Assembly (NCBI RefSeq): GCF_015354575.1
Contig: NZ_JACAFQ010000048.1
Span: forward strand, 1-33,503
Direction: 5' to 3'
DNA: 33,503 bases
DNA from: Pseudomonas sp. UFMG81
Lineage (GTDB): Bacteria > Pseudomonadota > Gammaproteobacteria > Pseudomonadales > Pseudomonadaceae
Every line of letters starts with the position of its first letter. Within the stretch, counting starts at the first letter, position 1. Position numbers and translations under genes: made by a program. Below the pieces are notes generated by a model, which was not told where the DNA came from, did not search any database, and saw only the letters and a list, made by a program, of their open reading frames with translations. Shown here piece after piece: positions 15,362 to 21,751 of this stretch.

Positions 15362-16398
15362 CAGCTGCGCCCCCGCACCAGCAAGAACAGGAAGAATGGC
15401 GCACCGATGAAGGCGGTGACGATCCCGATCGGCAGTTCGGCCGGCGCCAGCGCCAAGCGGGCGACCAGGTCGGCGAACAGCAACAGTGTGCCGCCGGCCA
15501 GCAGCGAGGCCGGCAGCAGCACACGGTGATCCGGCCCCGCCAACAAACGCACCAGGTGCGGCACCACCAGCCCGATGAAGCCGATCAGGCCCGCGGCGGC
15601 CACCGCGGCGCCGACACCCAGCGCGGTGCACAGCACCAGCTCACGCTTGAGCGCTTCCACGTCGATGCCCAGGTGACGGGCTTCCGACTCCCCCAGCAAC
15701 AGGGCATTGAGTGCCTGCGCGCGGCGCGGCAACCACAGTGCCACCGCCGCAGCCACCAGCAGCAGCGGCCACAGCCGCTCGTAACTGGCGCCATTGAGGC
15801 TGCCGAGGTTCCAGAAAGTCAGGGTGCGCAACGTGGCGTCATCGGCCAGGTAGGTGAACAGGCCCACCGCCGACCCGCCCAGCGCGGTCATGGCGATCCC
15901 GGCCAGGAGCATGGTTGCGACATTGGTCTGCCCGTCACGCCGGCCCAGGCGATAGACCATCGCCGTCACCCCCAGGCCACCGACGAAGGCGCACAACGAC
16001 AGCAGATAAGGCGCGAACCATTCGGGGATGCCGCCCAGCCAACTCCCCCCGACGATCGCCACCGCAGCCCCCAGCGCCGCGCCACTGGCCACCCCCACCA
16101 ACCCCGGATCAGCGAGCGGGTTGCGAAACAGCCCCTGCATCGCCACCCCGGACAGCGCCAGCACCGCGCCCACCGCCAACCCCAGCAGGGTGCGTGGCAA
16201 GCGTATCTGGCCAAGGATCATTTCGGCCTGCTCCAACCCGTCACCCGCGACCGGGATACCCACCAGTCGCATGCCGGCCCTCAGCGTGTCGAGCAACGGC
16301 AGGCTGACCGGCCCCAGCGCCAACGACAGCCACACCGCCAGCAAGCACAACAGCGCCAGGCCAATGAACAGTGTGCGCGCTTGAACCCGTGGCCTCAT
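15361..16398 (-). CDS. hmuU: Heme ABC transporter permease HmuU (FecCD/BtuC family)
   Basis: This 345-aa inner-membrane permease has about nine to ten hydrophobic helices. Family motifs are LPRTLLGLAVGAVLALSGVA, then MQGLFRNPLADPGLVGVASG near residues 68-108, and GLIGFIGLVVPHLVRLLAGPD near 265-285, which includes the coupling helix that contacts the ATPase. The start at 16398 overlaps the hmuT stop (ATGA) and its stop overlaps the hmuV start, so the three genes are translationally chained. Confidence 0.94.
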   Translation of the reverse strand: MRPRVQARTLFIGLALLCLLAVWLSLALGPVSLPLLDTLRAGMRLVGIPVAGDGLEQAEMILGQIRLPRTLLGLAVGAVLALSGVAMQGLFRNPLADPGLVGVASGAALGAAVAIVGGSWLGGIPEWFAPYLLSLCAFVGGLGVTAMVYRLGRRDGQTNVATMLLAGIAMTALGGSAVGLFTYLADDATLRTLTFWNLGSLNGASYERLWPLLLVAAAVALWLPRRAQALNALLLGESEARHLGIDVEALKRELVLCTALGVGAAVAAAGLIGFIGLVVPHLVRLLAGPDHRVLLPASLLAGGTLLLFADLVARLALAPAELPIGIVTAFIGAPFFLFLLVRGRS

Positions 16399-17279
16399 GG
16401 GTTAAGGCTGGCCTTGGCGGCGGGGTAGAAGCTGGCGGCAAGCGCATGCAGGGTGGCCGGCAGCCGTGGCCCGAGGCCGCCGACCAGCAGGGTCGGGTCG
16501 AGCGACACCAGGCGCTTGTCACGCGCCGCGCGCGAAACGGCCAGGGCTGGGTTTTCCTTGAGCAGCGCCTGCAACGCCTGCTCCCCCTCCAACGCGCGAT
16601 CGGAAAACACCACGACATCCGGGTCCAGCGCAGCGAGCGCCTCTACCGAAAAGTTCTTGTAGCCCTGGTGCTCGGCAAGGTTGCGCCCACCCGCCTGGCG
16701 CAGCACCCAGTCCCCGGCGGTACCCTGCCCGGCGATCAGCGGTTTGGCGCCAGCATGGCCGACCAGCAGCAACACGCCCGGCGCCTTCTGCCCGGCCTGG
16801 GCCTGTTTGACCTGGCCTTGCAGCGCGTCCAACTGACGGCGATAGTCCGCGGCCAGCTCGCCAGCCTTCTGCTCGCTGCCCAGCAACACACCCAGGTGCT
16901 TGAGGTTCTCGTCCACGGCAGCGATTTCGGCCTTGCCGGAGAACAGTTCGACCCGTACACCCGCCTTGCGGATTTGCGCCAGCACCGGCGGTGGCCCCAT
17001 CTCTTCGGTGCCCACCAGTACATCCGGGCGCAGGCTGAGGATGCCCTCGGCCGACAATTGGCGTTGGTAGCCGATGCTTGGCAGGCCCTTGAGCGAGGCC
17101 GGGTGCTGGCTGGTGGTGTCGACGCCGACCAGGCGCTGCTCGCCGCCAAGGGCGCTGATCCATTCGCTCAGGGCGCCCCCGGCACTGACCCAGCGTTGTG
17201 GCAGTTCAGTGGCCAGGGCCTGGCCGGACAGGGCAAGACCGGCGCACAGGGCGATCAGGGCAGCAGGACGACGCATCAT
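16395..17279 (-). CDS. hmuT: Periplasmic heme-binding protein HmuT
   Basis: This 294-aa substrate-binding protein (TroA/ChuT fold) captures heme and delivers it to HmuUV. The signal peptide MMRRPAALIALCAGLALSGQ ends near ALA at residues 22-24. Typical segments are RWVSAGGALSEWISALGGE near the N-terminus and PSIGYQRQLSAEGILSLRPD, with Tyr in the heme-ligand region, then LVGTEEMGPP. I place the start at ATG 17279 (AAAGGA upstream); ATG 17276 is an alternative. It is the first gene of the operon, with a 5' leader of about 85 nt. Confidence 0.93.
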   Translation of the reverse strand: MMRRPAALIALCAGLALSGQALATELPQRWVSAGGALSEWISALGGEQRLVGVDTTSQHPASLKGLPSIGYQRQLSAEGILSLRPDVLVGTEEMGPPPVLAQIRKAGVRVELFSGKAEIAAVDENLKHLGVLLGSEQKAGELAADYRRQLDALQGQVKQAQAGQKAPGVLLLVGHAGAKPLIAGQGTAGDWVLRQAGGRNLAEHQGYKNFSVEALAALDPDVVVFSDRALEGEQALQALLKENPALAVSRAARDKRLVSLDPTLLVGGLGPRLPATLHALAASFYPAAKASLNP

Positions 17280-17370
17280 CGGATTCCTTTGCAGAAGGCA
17301 CGCCGCGCGCCTTGTGGCGAGCGACGCAGTTGCGCACCATAGGCAACCTGGCGCGGCGAATGCGGGCAAT

Positions 17371-17398
17371 TTGATAATTATTCGCATTGAAGCGTCAA
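17371..17398 (-). promoter_or_regulatory. hmuT promoter with Fur box
   Basis: On the minus strand there is -35 TTGACG (17398-17393), a 16-nt spacer and -10 TATCAA (17376-17371). The plus-strand 19-mer GATAATTATTCGCATTGAA at 17373-17391 matches the Fur consensus at 12 of 19 positions, with one half very good and the other degenerate. It overlaps the spacer and the -10 box, so Fur repression of hmuTUV is likely. Confidence 0.7.
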
Positions 17399-17442
17399 GC
17401 CATCCCTTTGTTACACGACTCGACCGGACGAGCTCTTCCTCG

Positions 17443-17760
17443 ATGCAATTTCTCTGCGCCTCCACCGACCTCGCCGAAGGCCACAGCCGCGCTTTCAGCG
17501 TAGCGGGCCAGCCGCTGTTCGGCGTGCGCCGCCAGGGCAAGGTCCATGTCTATCGCAACCGCTGCCCGCACCGCGGCATCCCGCTGAACTGGGCGCCGGA
17601 CCGCTTCCTCGACGACAGCGCGAGCCTGATCCACTGCGCCCATCACGGTGCATTGTTCCTTATAGAAAGCGGCGAATGCGTGGCCGGCCCGTGCGAAGGT
17701 GAATGGCTGGAGGCCCTGGCCTGCCTGGAAGACAGCCAGGGCATCTGGCTCACGGAGTGA
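17443..17760 (+). CDS. Small Rieske [2Fe-2S] ferredoxin-like protein
   Basis: This 105-aa protein is a free-standing Rieske domain. Cluster ligands are visible as Cys41-x-His43 in NRCPHRGIPLNW and Cys65-xx-His68 in HCAHHGALF. It resembles the ferredoxin or N-terminal parts of Rieske oxygenases and is probably an electron carrier; its partner is unknown. The ATG at 17443 has no strong ribosome site (GAGCTCTTCCTCG precedes it). It is divergent from hmuT across the Fur-box region and may share that control. Its 3' end overlaps sfsA by 11 bp in convergent orientation. Confidence 0.82.
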   Translation: MQFLCASTDLAEGHSRAFSVAGQPLFGVRRQGKVHVYRNRCPHRGIPLNWAPDRFLDDSASLIHCAHHGALFLIESGECVAGPCEGEWLEALACLEDSQGIWLTE

Positions 17761-18463
17761 GCAGTACCGGCAGCGGCCGGTCGATGACCAACTCCCGCGC
17801 ATCCAGGCGCGTACCGTAGGCGAGCACTTCTACCCCTTGCACCACGGCAGCCCGCAATGCCTGGGCATAGGCGGCGTCGATTTCTTCTGCCGGGCGCACC
17901 GCCTCGATACCACTGAGGTTCACGCAGTACAGCTGCACCGCACGAATACCCTGGCGCGCCAGCGCCGCCAGTTCGCGCAGGTGCTTGGCGCCGCGCTGGG
18001 TGACGGCGTCGGGGAAGGCCGCCACCGGCGTGTCCGGGTAGCCAAGGGTCACGCTCTTGACCTCGACATAGGCTTTGCCGCCATCGGCGAACTCCAGGTA
18101 GAAGTCGATGCGGCTGCGCTCCTCGCCATACGCCACCTCACGCTTGAGCGTGGTGAAGCCGGCCAGCTCGCTGATCACCCCCGCGCGCAGCGCTTCCTCC
18201 ACCACGGCGTTGGCGCGCCCGGTGTTGACGCAGGCCAGCCGCCCCTGGGGCGTCTCGCTGATCTCCCAGGTGCCGGGCAGCTTGCGCTTGGGGTCGTTGG
18301 AGCGGCTGAACCACACCTGCCCGCCTTCGCGCATGCAATTGAGCATGGAGCCGGTGTTCGGGCAGTGGATGGTCAGCTGTTCGCCATCGGCCGTTTCGAT
18401 ATCGGCCAGGAAGCGCTTGTAGCGACGCAGCAGGCGTGCCTGTTCCAGTTGCGGGAATAGCAT
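17750..18463 (-). CDS. sfsA: SfsA family DNA/RNA nuclease-like protein
   Basis: This 237-aa protein has an N-terminal OB-like region (RRYKRFLADIETADGEQLTI, then HCPNTGSMLNCM) and a C-terminal nuclease-like fold with ERSRIDFYLEF and AYVEVKSVTLG, a PD-(D/E)xK-type core. In E. coli sfsA was named for effects on maltose metabolism and its product binds DNA. Its physiological role remains uncertain. It starts 2 bp after the aminotransferase stop, so both are in one operon, and its end overlaps the convergent Rieske gene. Confidence 0.93.
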   Translation of the reverse strand: MLFPQLEQARLLRRYKRFLADIETADGEQLTIHCPNTGSMLNCMREGGQVWFSRSNDPKRKLPGTWEISETPQGRLACVNTGRANAVVEEALRAGVISELAGFTTLKREVAYGEERSRIDFYLEFADGGKAYVEVKSVTLGYPDTPVAAFPDAVTQRGAKHLRELAALARQGIRAVQLYCVNLSGIEAVRPAEEIDAAYAQALRAAVVQGVEVLAYGTRLDARELVIDRPLPVLLTP

Positions 18464-18465
18464 CC

Positions 18466-19638
18466 TCAGCCCTGCCAGCTTTTCAGGCCACGGGCAATGC
18501 GCTGCACGGCCTCTTCCAGGCGCGGCAGGCTCTGGGTGTAGGCGAAGCGCACGTGGTGGCCGGCCTGGTGGCGTCCGAAATCCAGGCCCGGGGTGAAGGC
18601 CAGGTGCTCGGTTTCCAGGAAGTGCCGGCAGAAAGCGAAGGCATCGCCGCCAAACGCGCTGATATCGGCGTACAAGTAGAAGGCACCCTGCGGCTCGACG
18701 GCGATGCCGAAGCCCAGCTCGCGCAGGGCCGGCAGCAAGTAGTCGCGGCGGCGGCCGAACTCGGCGCGGCGCTCCTCGAGAATGGCCAGGGTGTCCGGCT
18801 CAAAGCACGCCAGCGCGGCGTGCTGGGCCATGCTGGGGGCGCTGATGTAGAGGTTCTGCGCCAGTTTTTCCAGGTCGGCAACCGCCGAGGGCGGCGCCAC
18901 CAGCCAGCCAAGGCGCCAGCCGGTCATGCCGAAATATTTGGAAAAACTGTTCAGGACGAAGGCCTCGTCATCCACTTCCAGCACGCTGGGTGCGTCCATG
19001 CCATAGGTGAGGCCGTGGTAGATCTCGTCCACCACCAGGTGGCCATGACGCTCGCGGGTGGCCTTGGACAGGCTGGCCAGTTCATCGCGGCCGAGCACCG
19101 TGCCGGTGGGGTTGGCCGGCGAGGCCACCAGCGCACCGACCGTGTCCTTGTCCCAGTAACGCTCGACCAGGTCGGCCGTCAGCTGGTAATTGACGTCCGG
19201 CCCCACCGGCACCAGCTGCGCGCCGCCTTCGACCAGGCGCAGGAAGTGCCGATTGCACGGGTAGCCCGGGTCGGCCAGCAGCCAGTGCTTGCCCGGGTCG
19301 ACCAGCAGGCTGCTGGCCAGCAACAGCGCGCCCGAACCACCGGGGGTGATCAGCACACGCTCAGGGTCGAGGTCGACGCCATAACGCTGGCCATAGAAGC
19401 CGGCGATGGCCTCGCGCAGTTGCGGCAGGCCTCGGGCGGCGGTGTAGCGGGTATGGCCCGCAGCCAGGGCGGCCTGGCCGGCGGCGACGATCGGCGCGGC
19501 GGTGGTGAAGTCCGGCTCGCCGATCTCGAGGTGGATCACGTCGTGGCCGGCAGCCTGCAGCTCGTTGGCGCGCGCCAGCAGGGCCATGACGTGGAAGGGT
19601 TCGATGGCGCGAGCGCGCGCGCTGTGTGGCTGAGCCAT
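18466..19638 (-). CDS. Class I/II pyridoxal-phosphate-dependent aminotransferase
   Basis: This 390-aa fold-type I aminotransferase resembles aspartate/alanine-type enzymes. Motifs are HLEIGEPDFTT near residue 36, ASPANPTGTVL near 172, VVDEIYHGLTYG near 200 and the PLP lysine in NSFSKYFGMTGWRLGW near 235, plus the C-terminal VRFAYTQSLPRLEEA with the carboxylate-binding arginine. The precise amino donor cannot be read from sequence. ATG 19638 follows GAGAAGG; the long in-frame extension upstream is not coding. It is the first gene of an operon with sfsA. Confidence 0.9.
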   Translation of the reverse strand: MAQPHSARARAIEPFHVMALLARANELQAAGHDVIHLEIGEPDFTTAAPIVAAGQAALAAGHTRYTAARGLPQLREAIAGFYGQRYGVDLDPERVLITPGGSGALLLASSLLVDPGKHWLLADPGYPCNRHFLRLVEGGAQLVPVGPDVNYQLTADLVERYWDKDTVGALVASPANPTGTVLGRDELASLSKATRERHGHLVVDEIYHGLTYGMDAPSVLEVDDEAFVLNSFSKYFGMTGWRLGWLVAPPSAVADLEKLAQNLYISAPSMAQHAALACFEPDTLAILEERRAEFGRRRDYLLPALRELGFGIAVEPQGAFYLYADISAFGGDAFAFCRHFLETEHLAFTPGLDFGRHQAGHHVRFAYTQSLPRLEEAVQRIARGLKSWQG

Positions 19639-19851
19639 GGGCCTTCTCTCAATTGGGTCTAAACTGGTGATTCTACCTGTGCCGGCCTGCGAACGCGCCG
19701 CCCGCGCCGCTGTCAATAGCAGGCATAAGGCGGGGTAGCGCACCCCGGATCTATCTGGTAAGTTCGGCGGCTCGCAGTCGCAGGGCCGGCGGGTGCCGGA
19801 GATGGAAGCAAGCCTGCGCATTGGATCAGATGAGTGAGAGGCGGTCTATTC

Positions 19852-20295
19852 ATGTCCACCGTAGAAAAGCAAAAAGCCCAGACCATGTACGGTGTAGAGC
19901 CCTACGTAGAGACCAAAGGTGAAGAGTACATGGGCGAGCCCATGAAGAAGCACTTCACCAAGCTCCTCAATGCCTGGAAAGGCGAGCTGATGGTCAGTGT
20001 GGATCGCACCGTGGACCACATGAAGGATGAAGCCGCGAACTTCCCCGACCCGGCGGACCGCGCCAGCCAGGAAGAAGAGTTCGCCCTTGAGCTGCGCAAC
20101 CGCGACCGCGAGCGCAAGCTGATCAAGAAGATCGACAAGACCCTCGACAAGATCAAGGACGATGAATACGGCTGGTGCGATTCCTGCGGTATCGAAATCG
20201 GCCTGCGCCGCCTGGAAGCCCGTCCGACCGCGGACCTGTGCTTCGACTGCAAGGAAATTGCCGAGAAAAAGGAAAAGACCGTCGGCAAAGGCTGA
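19852..20295 (+). CDS. dksA: RNA polymerase-binding transcription factor DksA
   Basis: This 147-aa protein acts with ppGpp in the secondary channel of RNA polymerase to give stringent control, including of rRNA promoters like those at 263-542. The coiled-coil tip has Asp66 and Asp69 in FPDPADRAS. The C-terminal zinc finger keeps all four cysteines (109, 112, 130, 133: WCDSCG, CFDC), so it is the zinc-containing DksA and not the zinc-independent DksA2 paralogue. ATG 19852 (MSTVEK) is the family start. About 210 bp upstream hold no other gene. Confidence 0.97.
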   Translation: MSTVEKQKAQTMYGVEPYVETKGEEYMGEPMKKHFTKLLNAWKGELMVSVDRTVDHMKDEAANFPDPADRASQEEEFALELRNRDRERKLIKKIDKTLDKIKDDEYGWCDSCGIEIGLRRLEARPTADLCFDCKEIAEKKEKTVGKG

Positions 20296-20326
20296 CCCTG
20301 ATTCCCTGAAAACGGGGCGTATTGGT

Positions 20327-20400
20327 TGTGGGAACGGGCTTGCCCCGCGATGAGATTGTCGGGTTTACCGACGCCATCGCGGGGCAAGCCCGCTCCCACA
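20327..20400. repeat. Inverted REP pair after dksA
   Basis: Arms TGTGGGAACGGGCTTGCCCC... (20327-20351) and its complement (20376-20400) match at 24 of 25 positions, facing each other around 24 bp. Each arm also folds on itself. Confidence 0.85.
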
Positions 20401-20440
20401 CTCGATGCGCCCCGTTTCATTTATATAGCCTGCACAGCCC

Positions 20441-21328
20441 ATGACTGACTCCCGCTACATCGGCCGCTTCGCCCCCACCCCCAGCGGTTTCCTGCATTTC
20501 GGTTCGCTGGTCGCCGCCCTCGCCTCCTGGCTCGACGCCCGCGCCGTTGACGGCCGCTGGCTGCTGCGCATGGAAGACACCGACCCGCCCCGGGAAATGC
20601 CCGGCGCCCGCGACGCCATCTTGCAGACCTTGGAACGCTACGGACTGCAATGGGATGGCGAAGTGGTGTTCCAAAGCCAGCGCCATGATGCCTACGCCGC
20701 CGTGGTCGATCGCTTGTTCAGCATGGGCCTGGCCTATGCCTGCACCTGTTCGCGCAAACAGCTGGAAGGCTACAACGGTATCTACCCGGGCACGTGCCGC
20801 AATGCCGGGCATGCCCGCGAGGGGGCGGCGATTCGCCTACGCGTGCCGGAGCTGATCTATCGCTTCGATGACCGTGTCCAGGGCAGGTTCGAGCAGCACC
20901 TGGGGCGTGAGGTGGGTGATTTCGTCATCCAGCGCCGCGACGGGCTCTACGCCTATCAACTGGCGGTGGTGCTGGACGATGCCTGGCAAGGTGTCACCGA
21001 CATCGTGCGCGGCGCCGACCTGCTCGACAACACACCGCGCCAGCTGTACCTGCAAGAGCTGCTGGGGTTCTCCCAGCCGCGTTACCTGCATATTCCGCTG
21101 ATCGTCCAGCCGGACGGGCACAAGCTGGGCAAGTCGTATCGTTCACCACCACTGGAGGCGGACCAGGCAACGCCGTTGCTGCTTCGCGCGTTGCGCGCGC
21201 TGGGGCAGCACACCGACCCTGCGCTGATGGGCGCCAGCCCGGCCGAAGTGCTGGCAGTCGCACGCGCGCAGTGGCGGCCGGAACACATTGCGCGGCAGAT
21301 GACAGTGCCTGAAGCCGATTTACGCTGA
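20441..21328 (+). CDS. gluQ: Glutamyl-queuosine tRNA(Asp) synthetase
   Basis: This 295-aa truncated paralogue of glutamyl-tRNA synthetase attaches glutamate to queuosine in tRNA(Asp). The class I signature is PTPSGFLHFGSLVAALASW (HFGS in place of HIGH), with RMEDTDPPRE and a KLGKS in place of KMSKS. A zinc site is suggested by CTCSRKQ...YNGIYPGTC. The anticodon-binding domain is absent, as expected for GluQRS. It follows dksA, the order known from many gammaproteobacteria. The ATG at 20441 has no strong ribosome site. Confidence 0.96.
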   Translation: MTDSRYIGRFAPTPSGFLHFGSLVAALASWLDARAVDGRWLLRMEDTDPPREMPGARDAILQTLERYGLQWDGEVVFQSQRHDAYAAVVDRLFSMGLAYACTCSRKQLEGYNGIYPGTCRNAGHAREGAAIRLRVPELIYRFDDRVQGRFEQHLGREVGDFVIQRRDGLYAYQLAVVLDDAWQGVTDIVRGADLLDNTPRQLYLQELLGFSQPRYLHIPLIVQPDGHKLGKSYRSPPLEADQATPLLLRALRALGQHTDPALMGASPAEVLAVARAQWRPEHIARQMTVPEADLR

Positions 21329-21344
21329 GGTCTGTTCAGCCTAC

Positions 21345-21426
21345 TTCGCGGGTAAACCCGCTCCCACAGGTGCTCCACAACCCTTGAGTACCGTGCAGTA
21401 CCTGTGGGAGCGGGTTTACCCGCGAA
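21345..21426. repeat. Inverted REP pair after gluQ
   Basis: A perfect 27-bp inverted repeat (21345-21371 and 21400-21426; TTCGCGGGTAAACCCGCTCC...) has a 28-bp spacer. Confidence 0.88.
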
Positions 21427-21574
21427 GAGGCCAGTACAGACAAAACCCACTTCCCGTACAAAAGCCCAGTGAATTCAACCCCTTGGCTAACCCTATCGAT
21501 TCCCGATAGCATCACCCCAGCCATTTGCGCCAATAATAAGTCCAAACCCGCAGCGCCCAACCCTCGAGGCCAGC

Positions 21575-21751
21575 ATGTACATCTATCGTTTGGTCCTGCT
21601 TCTGGTCGTGGGGATCTACCTGTTCTCCCCGGCCATCATGGACTGGTGGATCGAACCGACCGGAGCCTGGTACCGCCCCTACCTGCTCTGGCTGATCCTG
21701 ATCGTCGTCACCTTCATCCTGCAGAGCCAACGAGATGCCGATGAGCTTTAG
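21575..21751 (+). CDS. cbrX: CbrX, small membrane protein overlapping cbrA
   Basis: This 58-aa protein has two hydrophobic segments, YRLVLLLVVGIYLFSPAIM and YLLWLILIVVTFILQ, separated by WWIEPTGAWYRP. The ATG at 21575 follows CGAGG. The 3' end overlaps cbrA by 17 bp (or 11 bp if cbrA starts at 21741), a layout expected to couple translation of CbrA to it. In P. putida the small gene at this position is cbrX, reported as cotranscribed and translationally coupled with cbrA. Its own function is unknown. Confidence 0.85.
   Translation: MYIYRLVLLLVVGIYLFSPAIMDWWIEPTGAWYRPYLLWLILIVVTFILQSQRDADEL

Noticed and set aside
16395..17540. N-terminal extension of HmuT to 381 residues
   Set aside because: The extension crosses the Fur-box promoter and precedes a clear signal peptide and ribosome site at 17279.
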